From contig OZ010580.1 of NCBI GenBank assembly GCA_963932145.1, positions 818,001 through 882,000 of the forward strand: DNA of 64,000 nt, given 5' to 3'. This document shows, piece after piece, positions 51,201-61,900 of this stretch; position 1 is the first letter of the stretch; the number at the start of each line of letters is the position of its first letter. The notes below the pieces were generated by a model, which saw only the letters and a program-made list of their open reading frames with translations, was not told the DNA's origin and did no database searches. The position numbers were made by a program, and so were the translations under genes. Source of the DNA: Acanthosepion lycidas (lineage: Eukaryota; Mollusca; Cephalopoda; Sepiida; Sepiidae).

Positions 51201-51609
51201 TAATTTTTTAAAAATTGTTGATTAATAATAGAATTGAAATAAATAAGAGGTTCATTAAATCTCTATATAATGCAATGATAATAAGACCTAACACCAAAAT
51301 GTTCACAAGATTTGAATATATTTGCTACAATCAGTATTTAGCCATACTTTCATATTGAATTTTCCCCAGCTAATACATTGTAAAATGCAAAATTAAAATA
51401 AAAGTACTTGAATTTCCCTAAGGTAAAGAATAAAGTATTTTCTTTCTACTATACATATCTTTTCTTTTTTATATTTTCATCTTTTTGTTGCTTTTAGTAA
51501 AATATTTTTTATTTCCAATAATACTGTAAAAACTTGTAATAAAAATTGACCTTAGATAAGATTGATATGAATTGAAAGTTTATGTTTATCACTAGTCAAA
51601 CTTCAAAAA
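48248..51609. other. Intergenic, AT-rich
   Basis: No gene recognised. AAGATGGCGG at 49586-49595 is a YY1-like motif with no first exon after it. A (CT)n-rich tract lies at 51018-51050. Confidence 0.45.
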
Positions 51610-51950
51610 ATAAAATTCATCCCTCTATCCTTCCTTCTTTGGGCCCACTGCCCATTGGTATCAACAGCATTCTGGATAATCACTTACCAGTGGCATCATC
51701 CATTGTTGTTGAAATCTATTGTCTTATTTTACATTGTATCTACTCCACATATCTAACCATCTTTGGAGAGTTTCAGGTGTTTGGGTTTTAAATTCAGAGT
51801 GTCCTCCTAGATTAGTTGCCAAACATAGGTAGAGATCCAAGTCTGTCTTACTATTTAACCTTATACTTTTCTCAAGGACTAGAATTTGAACTTAGCTTGC
51901 CAATTTCTCATTTTGTGCCACTAACCATTACACCACCCACATATCCAGCA
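51610..51950 (-). mobile_element. tRNA-derived SINE, minus strand, copy 2
   Basis: On the - strand from about 51948: GTGGTGTAATGGTTAGTGGC (A box, TGGYNNARTGG type) and AGTTCAAATTCTAG (B box), about 35 bp apart as in a tRNA gene, then GACAGACTTGGATCTCTACC, TATGTTTGGCAAC and a body to about 51610. Same family as 25556-25825. Pol III would drive it when intact. Confidence 0.75.
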
Positions 51951-52364
51951 AAAAAATCATCTTTTATTTTCTTCTGGAAAAAAATGTATATATGAGTCAA
52001 GCTAAAATAGTCAATTTATTTTAAAATAAGTGTATGATCCAAACTTTCTGCTAAAACAAAATTCTCAAAATGAATCATATTTGTGTATTGAGAATGAATA
52101 TAATTGTGAAACAAACTTTTATACATTCTTTATTTGATCAATAAAAAATTTAAGAGATCTTAATATTTCCATGATTTTTCATTTCACATCAATTTTAAAA
52201 TTTTCATTTCATTTGAGAGTATGATGGGAGGAAATAATAAAATAAGCACAAGATACATTTTTGTTTGATAATCAATATTTCAAAATTTTTTGGAAGCATT
52301 TCTTTAATAGATATTTTCCAAAGTGTTCTTTAAAAGAAAGGGAAGTAGAAAGTTGTAATTCATT

Positions 52365-52535
52365 TCCCTAAATGACATCCTAGTTATGACCTTGACAATT
52401 TCTATGAAATCATATTGGTGTCCTTGGCCTTGTTGTATAGAGAACCTAAATTATGATTTTGACCTTGATATGTGGCATCTTCTTTGTGACTTTGACCGTT
52501 ATGTATATGGAATCCTAGTTATGACATTGATAAGG
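52365..52535. repeat. Degenerate tandem repeat, unit about 35-40 bp
   Basis: CATCCTAGTTATGACCTTGA at 52376 recurs as AACCTAAATTATGATTTTGACC (52443), CATCTTCTTTGTGACTTTGACC (52476) and AATCCTAGTTATGACATTGA (52511). Old and strongly diverged. Confidence 0.5.
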
Positions 52536-53484
52536 AAAAGTGCAGATTATAGACTGGCAGAAGCTGCAACATATCCTGAACTTTTACACAAATTGATATA
52601 TTTGCAGCTTGATTCTACAACTATTTTTATCTAATTAGACTAAATGTATATTCTGGTCAATCAGAAACCACAATTTAAAGATTAATTCTTCAAAGAAAAA
52701 AAGAAAGGAATTTATTAAGTGTGGCCTGCTTTAAAATGCTATTTGAGGAATAAGGTCTTTTCTATTAAAAACATTTGACTTTTTTTTTAATGGTGAAAGT
52801 TTCTTTAGTGTATTCAAAAACACTGGGATTTATGCAGTATAAAACATCTTTCTACTGGGATGGTATAAACCTAGGTAAACATCAAGGTGTGGAGAGTATA
52901 ACATGTTTCAAAGAAAAGCTGAGCAACAAAATGATATAACAAAGATAAGGTTACCTGTTTTAATATTTCATGGAAAAATGAATTTCAATATTTACTATTT
53001 CTTTTCATAAATTATGGGCTAAACAAATTTGTTTCACTCATTTGAATAAATGAAAAAGAATGGGAAGAAAATTTCATTTTATAACAGGAAACATGTTCAG
53101 TTACGAGTGTAATGAATTTATTAACAGCAAAAATAATATTAATAAAAAATACAAAATTACATTTATAATTATTCTGAAATCTAGATGTGAATGGCAAACT
53201 CAGCAATACCTGGAACAATTGATTGTACGGTACTAAAAAATATAATGACCATTTCAAAGATACAAAGGTGTTAGTTAAAATCAGAAAGATAATTATCTTT
53301 CATGTAATTTGCCTGAGAAAATTATCTTTTATTAAAAGAATTAAGCAGTTATTATTCATTAATATGTAATCATCATTTTGTTTGATTGTTTCTAAAATGT
53401 AATGGCTAACTTCTATTTGATTAGTTTGGTTTGGATTGATTTGTTTTACAGCATATTTTTTTTGCTGGTAACATTTCTTTCAAA

Positions 53485-53860
53485 AGGGGATTGTTGGTAA
53501 TATTCTTTCCCAAAAATGTATTGCTGGTAGTATTTTTTTTTCAAAAATGTATTGCTGGTAGTATTTCTTTTTTCAAAAATGTATTGCTGGTAATAATTTT
53601 TTTCCAAAAATCTATTGCTGGTATTTTTACATATAACCTATTTTTACACTTTCATACTGTTTCAACCCCACTTTGAGGGTTAACTATTTTCCCATAGCTG
53701 GGACCCTTACAGGTGCTACCACTCTGGGTCAGGGTGCACCTGGGAACAACAGCAATTAAGATGTGGTTCCACACACCTCAAAACTGATCAGAGGCCTTGC
53801 TGCTAGATGTAGTTTATCATCATACTCAGGACTTCGGTGTATTCTGAAGCCACAGTTGAC
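53485..53860. repeat. Composite repeat copy B: five-unit TTGCTGGTA minisatellite plus conserved block
   Basis: Five units of 31-33 bp with a TTGCTGGTA core and CAAAAATGTA ends at 53488-53640, then TTTTTACACTTTCATACTG and a block with CCATAGCTGG, AGGTGCTACCAC, CTGGGAACAA, GAGGCCTTGC and AGATGTAGTTTA shared with 24085-24400. Not a CRISPR: units abut without unique spacers. Confidence 0.8.
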
Positions 53861-55400
53861 AGGGTGGAACTTCTGTTTGAAATAGGGTTTTTAATTTTAC
53901 CAAATTTAAAATAAAATTAACAAACTTTCTGAAAATTAATATTTTTAGTAAATCTTTATGCAATTATGTTTCATAAAGAATGTGTAAGGTTTTATTGTTT
54001 TGAAGATACAAATTTAAAAAGTGAGAGGCAATACAAAATGACTCATGCCAATTATTTAAAATATTTGATGTATAATAGACCTCAAAATCCTTTATCAATG
54101 AGCTTCATATTCTCTAGTGTTCCACAATATTTATGATTTTGTACCAGCTTAAAAATATACGTAAATAAGTTTAAAAAGTATCTGCTTTTGTTATTTCAGT
54201 GAAATATTATTTAAATAACTCTCTATTTAATGAAAAATGATCTGGTACCTTTTACTATTATTGGCAATTACAAAACAAATTAATTTAATTACTCACTGCA
54301 ATCTATTCTAAGGCAACAGTGAATCAAGAAGAGTACCAAATTTTACAAATAACAAGTGAGTGAATTATATTGGTTTCGCAAAAATCATCGCGATTGCTAA
54401 CAATACTTGTCTTTTTTAAATTGCCAGATTTTTTTCTTTATCTTAAAACATTAATCCCCAAGATTTAAAAAATGAAAGTAAATGTCTTGTTATTTAAGAA
54501 AAAAGCCATGAATTTATGTGAAATGTGAAATATAAAAGAAAATGAAAAAAAAAACGATTTCTTTTAATTTTTTCTAAGTACATTTTTTTTAATAAATGAC
54601 TCAATTCAATCAATATTATAGACAATCTCTGTTTCAACAAAATTTAGGTATGAATAAGAATGCTAAGAATAAGATTGATTTAATAAATTTTTGTCATCAG
54701 TTTCTTGATATTGAAATAATTGAATTTATTTTACGTTACTTAATAATAGCATTTTTGTGACATTTTTCTTGGGTGTTGAATGGAAACGAAGGCTAAAAAA
54801 CATAAAGAGAATTTTTTTTAGCTTGTCAACATGGAAATCCCCTAAAAATGAAAAAAAAGGGTTCAATCAATTATTAAAAAACCGGAAATAAAGAAGAAAA
54901 AGATGTAGTCATTTTCTTTTCTGTCAACATTTTACTAACTTCGTCAACCTTTTTATTTATTCTAAGCAATTTTTTCACTTTTTAGTTTAAAAATAAATAA
55001 ACAAATTTTTTCTTAGTTACTTACTTTTACTTTTACTACTATAAATGTTGTTTTTTTTTTTTTTAATACGTATTTTAAAAATTAATGGAATCTTTTTTTT
55101 ATCTAACTTTTGGATTTTCTTAAACTTGTCTTGTTTAAACTAAACACATTAAATTTTATTTAATTTTGAGCAGAAAATTTTATGAATAGAGACGAGGTAT
55201 TTTTATTTACTTGTACTTTGTCACTTTCATCTTCACAACTTACGTCATTTCTAACAATAGAAAAGTAAGCAAGAATATTGTCAGTAAGGGTCATGTAATG
55301 AATTTCTCCGACTACGGTAAAATCATTTTTTCTTATAAATGCATTGAAAGAATTTAAATAAAAATTCAATTGTAACTATAAAACATCTCTTCGTTTTTGT
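53861..55400. other. Intergenic, AT-rich
   Basis: No feature recognised; homopolymer A and T runs are frequent toward 55 kb. Confidence 0.5.
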
Positions 55401-55941
55401 CATTAGTTAGTTGTTAATGTAATGACCTCGGCGATTGAAGACCAGCTGACAAGTGTTGCCTAAAACGATACTTTTCATTGGTCAGTTCGAAATTTGTACT
55501 AAAATTTTACACGTGATTTACTTTTAAAAATATTAATTTATCTTTTCAGTATGATCGATGTAAATATTACCGAGAGTTAATATGTGATTAATTGAGGTAG
55601 TCAGTTGAAAAAAAATTCATCTTAAATATTTATATTAGGACATCTACATGAAAATGTTGGGAAAGTGTCATGGTTAATGGTTGACCAATAAAATCCTTCG
55701 TCTTTTGAACGTTTTGGCAATTTCGGAAGATTCCGAAATTAACTGTTATATAATGCAATAAAATATTATCTTTTTTTATATTTTGAAAGAATATCTAATT
55801 TCTTTTATTAAAAGGTAGTCAAAATATGTAATTATTTAAAAAAAATATTGTACATTTTAAAAGTTTAAAATCTGCAAGGAGCTATACTGCCATTTTGTCG
55901 TTCATTTTCGGTGTGTGTTAGTGTTGCAACTGCAAGGAAAG
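55401..55941 (+). promoter_or_regulatory. TNPO1: TNPO1 promoter and 5' UTR region
   Basis: No TATA box sits at a suitable place. Visible motifs: inverted CCAAT (ATTGG, 55477-55481), direct CCAAT (55685-55689), a 22-bp palindrome at 55719-55740 whose centre GGAAGATTCC contains a GAAnnTTC heat-shock half-site pair, and YY1-type GCCATTTTG near 55889 and AAAGATGGCG overlapping the start codon. YY1 sites around the start are common in TATA-less housekeeping promoters. TSS is probably near 55880-55900, which is inference. Confidence 0.5.
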
Positions 55942-56040
55942 ATGGCGTGGTCTCCAGAAGAGGCCGGACTGCGCCAGATTTTACAGCTATTGAAAGAATC
56001 TCAATCGCCCGATACAGCTACACAGCGAGCAGTTCAACAA
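55942..56040 (+). CDS. TNPO1: TNPO1 coding exon 1
   Basis: ATG in a good context (AAAGATGG), 33 codons, donor GTATCC, phase 0. The intron that follows is 291 bp. Confidence 0.95.
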
Positions 56041-56407
56041 GTATCCTTTATAAAAAAATCAATCTTTTAGAAAATGTTTATATTTTTAGCTTTAAAATGT
56101 AGATCTAAGGTGGATAGTGAATCGGGAAATGGAGGCCCCACGTGTTTTATTCGACATCAGTCGATCTTATCATTTGTCTGTTAACTCCGATTTGGGAGAC
56201 ACTGTTGGATAATTCCCTTTTCAAAATTCCTTTGGGATTCTTCTGTTGCTTTATTTGAAGAATATTCGTTTATCCTTTCGATGTATAACCCAGTTTTTCT
56301 CCCTGTAAATCATTCCTTAACAGCTGTTCAGAAACTCGAGGAATTGAACACCTATCCAGATTTTAATAATTATCTTATCTTCGTGCTAACTAAATTAAAA
56401 TCTGAAG
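55942..56407 (+). CDS. TNPO1: Transportin-1 (TNPO1, karyopherin beta-2), first two coding exons
   Basis: Exon 1 (55942-56040) encodes [20 protein letters not shown], then [13 protein letters not shown]; exon 2 (56332-56407) encodes [20 protein letters not shown] and KLKSE. The human protein reads [17 protein letters not shown] and [20 protein letters not shown] at the same place, so 58 complete residues are in view of about 890. These form the first HEAT repeat, at the Ran-binding end of the solenoid. Transportin carries PY-NLS cargoes such as hnRNP A1, and some ribosomal proteins and histones, through nuclear pores, with release by RanGTP. The start matches the short vertebrate isoform. Vertebrate TNPO2 is equally similar; a single invertebrate gene is expected. 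The third exon (DEPTRSLSGLILKNNV) was not found before 64000. Confidence 0.95.
56332..56407 (+). CDS. TNPO1: TNPO1 coding exon 2
   Basis: Acceptor CTTAACAGCTGTTCAG, 76 nt, strong donor GTAAGT, ending in phase 1 (one base of the next codon, expected Asp or Glu). Confidence 0.95.
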
Positions 56408-57468
56408 GTAAGTGATATTTAATTTTAAATTTATCGTTTTATCACCATTATTAACTTCCTTCTTCCAGGAAAATGAAGTCGACAGTCGTATTGAAATGAC
56501 ATATTTAAAACTTCGTAATAAGGCAATGGAGAAGAAATTTTAAATGTCGAGTAGCAGTTGTAGTAGTCTGCATTTTTTTTCGATGGCCGTGTTGGTTAAA
56601 TAAGGAAGAAAATGACACAGCTTTTTTTTTTTTTTTTTGTTTCATATATTTCATAGCTATGTATTTAGACCTTCTAAAAATGTTGATATTTTTACATGAA
56701 GACCTTTCATTGAAAGAGTAAAAAAGCCGATCTGGTTATATAGATTATTACCTTCAAAACTGTAGCAGGTCATCTGCATTCCGACATGATTTTTCAACGA
56801 TTCATTATTTCAAATATATTATTCGATTATTGTTTTTTTGTTGTTTTTTTTTTTTAAATAAAAAATTAATATTAAATTTTAATTTAACATTAAATTTTTA
56901 TCTGATCTAAGTAAATTCGTAAACTGATGCGAAAATGGTTTTGATTGCTTGAAAGACTAGAAATGAAAAATTGGTAACTGGGAAAGTATAGTTATTTTTC
57001 TCGACAGATTTTGGTCAGGAATTGGATCTGTTTTAAAAATCTTCAAGTTTTCAAAAATCGATCACTTATTTGAAGTTTGATGACTATATGCCCTATGCTC
57101 CTCAAAGAATTCCAAATTACTTAATTTATTTCGTTAATTTCTCTAAAAATGCTGATTTTTTTTTTTCTCTATCTCCCTGCTTAAGAATTCATTTCTACAC
57201 GAAGGAAGAACAAATGATAAGAATTGATTATTAATTTATTCAGATTAAAATTGGAATGATTGGTAGAATTGATTGATAAGTAAACTTATTTAGAATTAAC
57301 CTTTAGAGTTCCAGTATTTTAACGTCATAAAATAAAGAATTCAAAAGTTCACACATTTTATTTTTTTTAACTGACTTTTTTTATTTTATCAAGCGTTATA
57401 TTTTTAAAAAATCGATTCGTTTCAAAATCGATTTTAAAGATTAAAATTGTTCCTTTCACCGTGAATCG

Positions 57469-57500
<32 letters not shown>

Positions 57501-59189
57501 CCTCTTGCAAATGGTGTCTTGAAGAAAGGAAGGAAAATTTTCTTTTCTTTTTTTTTCTGGGAGGGAAAAATATCTCTTGCTTCCTGTAATTGTTCATCAT
57601 TAGTTTTTTTTTTTTGTTTTTTTTGTTTTCCTCATTTCATCATCAAAAAATATAAATGACTTTATTTTTATTTTCTTATACTTTGTAAAGAACATGGTCG
57701 TGGACATTGAATTTTTATTAACAAAAAATCTTTATTTCTACAATTCACACGTGTCAATGTCAAAACAGAATTTTGTACTAAAAACTAAACTTTAAATATT
57801 TAATATTTATTTAAATTTATTAAAAATATTTTAATTTTGCAACAGTTTGTGCTTTTTTCCTTCTCTACAATTTGTTAGTTGAGGAAGAATTCGTTTAATT
57901 TACGTCTTTATCGTAATAGGGAATTATTAATATCCCCCGTTTTTACTTTTTCTATTAACAATGCCTTATAACGAGCCATTTGTCTCGATTTATATTCAAA
58001 TATTTTAATATCGATTTGTCTGTCGTCCATTCCACAATTTGTTTTAATTAAATATTGCTTTTTCTAATTTTTTGCGACTGTCATCTCGTTTTGATTTTCT
58101 TCTCTTCTCTCCCCCCACCCCATATGAAAATGAAACAATAATTTAGTGATAGTTGTCATTTATTTCGATCACTTGAGTGGTCGACATTATGAAAAGGAGC
58201 TTCTTCTTGACCCTGACATTTAACGAGGAAGAGAAATGAATGAAACAAGTGCGAGGCAAGATAGTCTTTTAATTTGATCTTGGCGAGCAAAATTGACTTA
58301 AGGTTATAAAAAGCTTGGGCATTTCTCACATTGTTCATTTGTTTCTTCGCTGAATTTGCCCCCCCCCCAAAAAAAAAACAATAAGTTATTGTGTATAATA
58401 CTGTAACAAGAGAAATCGTGACTTCCTTCACTTGTTGAACCCATCCTTTTTTTTTTCCCCCTCCTACCATTTGTTTGTTAGCTTGATTGTTGTTGCTGCA
58501 ACAAACATATAAATGCTAGACATCTTAACAATTTTTTCTTTTTCTGATTTCTCAAATTCTTATGTGGTATTATGTAAATGAATTGAAAGAAAAATCACTA
58601 ATATCTTCATTTGCCTTGATAAGTTTACTAATTTTTCTTCAAATTTAGATTTTTTTTTTCTTTTACCGTTACTTTTCTTTCATCTCTCAAACAAAAATAA
58701 TTCAATGCTTCCAATCCGTGAAAATAACGATTTTTTTTTTTTTTTTTTTTTTTTTTATTTAAATAAATGAAATAAAATGCACTTAATTTTTAGCGTCTTT
58801 TTCTTTTCCCGTAAAATTGAGCGCCTTTTTTTAATTCAAAATGTTTGCTTTTTGTTTCTTTACATTCATGCGATTTGTTTTTCAGCGAAAAACAGTATAA
58901 CATTATGAGAGAGAAAAAAAAAGCCTAAAACTTAATAAAAACTAAGTTTTGATCGTCAGAAGAGAAAAGGATTTTTAAAACAAACACTAGTGATTACAAT
59001 GCTTGTCAATCGCATAAGTTCCGTCAACACCTTTTTATTGTTGTCCTACGATATTTTATGTTACAACATAATTTAAGAAAATGATGGTTAATCGCCTTTA
59101 TATATGATTTTTAAATTCATTGCAGTGTAATGCTTTTTATTAAAAAAAAATCTTCCCAAAATAAAATATACTTTAGATAATTTTAAAGT

Positions 59190-59470
59190 ATAATTAATCT
59201 GGTTTGAAACATTTAAATAAAAAATATTGTAGAAATGCACTTTAACTCTACACTATCCAAACAGTAGCTGTTTTGGCATAGGGACTTTATAACATAATTT
59301 AAGAAAATGGCATAAGCACCCTTTTTTATATAATTTAAGTATTCAGAAATTCTTTAAAATTTAGGAAAATATTCTCTGTAAGTGTAATCTAATGCTTTAA
59401 ATTTTAATGTTAACTTTAAATTACTATAGCCATCCCTCTTATTTTCTGATAATGTTGCATATGATCGCCT
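59190..59470. repeat. Intronic duplication, copy 1
   Basis: Shares in order with 61480-61790: GCAGAAATGCA/GTAGAAATGCA, CCAAACAGTAGCTGTTT, TTTATATAAT, AAAATATTCTCTGTAA, TCTAATGCTTTA and CTCTTATTTTCT. Part of it (CATAATTTAAGAAAATG) also recurs about 215 bp upstream at 59077. Confidence 0.65.
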
Positions 59471-59833
59471 GTACTTGAAAAAATGAGTTATACACAAAAA
59501 AATTGAAATTCTTTTAAAAACACTTGTCTATGATAATTGGGCACTCTTAAGCTTTTTCCATTCATGATTAGTAAATATACTTCTCACTTAACAATATTAT
59601 CAAAACCCCTGAAATCAATACAGAATTTAAAGATTTAAATAAATTTTTCCAGTTTTTTGTTTGACCAAAAGAAATTGGTTTAAATTCTCCAAGGAGTCCT
59701 GCTTTTAACTAATATAAATTTGAATTTCTCAATTTCATAAAATCAACTAAGATTTATCAAGATTTTCTAAACAAAATATTTCAATTGATTAGTGAATGTC
59801 ATTAAAATTTCATGACAATTTTATTTTTGCAAG

Positions 59834-59870
<37 letters not shown>

Positions 59871-61479
59871 TGGGGATGCTAACTTTCTCATGATCTTTTT
59901 AGCCCACCTGCTGAAACCAGAAAAAAAAACTTTGTGCTAGAAAGGATTAAAAAATACTTATGGTTTTTCTTAACATGAAAATTACTTTTTTCTTTTACCT
60001 AGTTGGGCACTTTTTTTTTTTTTTTTTTTTTCCCAATCTTGGTTGCTCTTTTTTTAGTGAATTAGTGGAGGTACTACTGTTTCAATCTTCACTTGGAATG
60101 ATTTTCATTTCTCAGTTTCTCTGTATTTGATAATCTAGTAAAATAGGAATTAAAAATGTTAATGTGGAACTGAATGAGACTTAAAATTTTGGGTTATTTA
60201 GCTTTCATTTGGGTGTATTTCTCTTTTCATGGGTATTCATGGGCTTGCACGTGGACTTTGCATTATCTAATTGCTTGGAAAATGCCCAATAAGAAATATG
60301 AATACTTCATTTATTGTTTGTGTAACAAATCTGGCAAGTATTTTATAAATGATGTATATAGTCCAGTAAGAACTTCCATGGGACTATCAACTTGTTTACT
60401 TGGACTGTTTGAGAAGAATGGGAATATTAATGATATCTAAAGCTCAAGTTATTCTGAAGTTGGTTGTATTAAAATTCTACAAATAACTACATGTGAAATA
60501 AAGAAGTGACTTTTTTTTTTTTTTTTTTTTCTTATCAAAAATTTTGAAATAATTGTAGCTGTTTGTTCATAATGTGAGCTAACAGCACCCACAAACATTT
60601 GCATGTGTTGAGCAAACAATTTTAATTTCAGAGGGAGAGGCTCTGGATTCATCTCTTGGAATGATATTCCTAGTTATGATCAGGATTCTCTTTTTCCTGT
60701 AAGGGTGAATATTACAAGGACAAACTTAAAGAAAGTTTGCCCTCTGTTTTTCAAACAAATTTATACTGAAATTGTCTTGTGAAACGAGGCTTACTGTATT
60801 TACATTCAAATTATTCACATGAGGTACAGTTCTGAGTAGTTACTTACAAACAATAACTATGGTTTAAAATGCTTTTTTTAAAAAATGACTTGAAACCTGA
60901 AGCTTTATTTTAGTTTTAATTCCAGGCTAATAGATTAAATTTAATATTTACTTAGCTTTTCTGAATTTGAATTGATTGGAATGAGTTTATTTTTTAAATC
61001 TATAAAATTGTTTACATTGACAAATCTGCCAACACAACATAATTCTTTGTTAAATCTTTCAAAAATAAAATGCTTTTTCTGAAATGTTGAAAAATTAGCT
61101 GATTTAATTTACATAATCTGAATTTAAAAAATGTGTAAAATATTACAAATGAGCATTTAAAACTGGTTAAAATGAATGTTTTGGAAACTTAAGTTAATTG
61201 AAATAAATGACATGATGAAATCAATGTAAGAAATCATGATACCTAAGGTTTAAACTTAATTTTGAACAATGAAAAAAAATCTTTTCTGAAGCTTTTATTT
61301 TAGTTTTAATTTCAAGTTAATAGATTAATTGAATATTTTCAATAAGCAAAATACTATTTCAAAACTAATTTAAAAAAGTCTGAAGTGTTTTTTTTTTTTT
61401 TTTTTTTTTTTTTTTTGTTGTCAGCATGAATCGCAATGTAATTTCTTTATTAAAAAAATATGCTTTTCAGAGATTTTTA

Positions 61480-61790
61480 AACTTTATTTACTTTTAAGAT
61501 TATTAACGATCTTAAATATTTAAGTTTAAGATCTTGCAGAAATGCATTTTTTAACCAAACAGTAGCTGTTTATTTAAGGTGGGTTTGATAGATTAATATT
61601 TATGTAATGTTGTTCTATGGGGATTTTAGGCCTTGAAAAAGTAATGTGGGAGACTTTTATATAATAGTTATTTAGTCCTCAGTAATCTTAAAAATTTAAA
61701 ATATTCTCTGTAATCTAATGCTTTATTAAATTTAAAGTTTGGTTGTACGTTTACTACAGTTATTGCTCTTATTTTCTCAAAGTAAATAGT
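61480..61790. repeat. Intronic duplication, copy 2
   Basis: Partner of 59190-59470, about 2.3 kb downstream and in the same orientation. Next to it, GAAGCTTTTATTTTAGTTTT at 61288 repeats GAAGCTTTATTTTAGTTTTA at 60899, with TTAATAGATTAA / CTAATAGATTAA after each. Confidence 0.6.
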
Positions 61791-61869
61791 TACCTGTATA
61801 TAAAAATGTTTTCTGTTTTTTTTTTTTTTTTTTTTTTTTTTCTTTTAGTACAAATTATCTTCATAAAAC

Positions 61870-61900
<31 letters not shown>

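Noticed and set aside
51911-51950. tRNA gene
   Set aside because: A and B boxes are present but no cloverleaf can be drawn and the body matches a SINE copy elsewhere.
53485-53640. CRISPR-like array
   Set aside because: Units of 31-33 bp abut with no unique spacers, and the genome is an animal's; it is a minisatellite.
55160-55369. Minus-strand frame head to head with TNPO1, looked like a divergent gene's exon
   Set aside because: The frame begins at TTG just after a stop, with no ATG until mid-frame; the possible acceptor is weak and I recognise no family.
57367-57600. Lysine-rich minus-strand frame
   Set aside because: It is the translation of a long T tract.
60174-60440. Possible third TNPO1 exon or nested gene
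   Set aside because: The expected DEPTRSLSGLILKNNV sequence is absent and the frame matches no known family.
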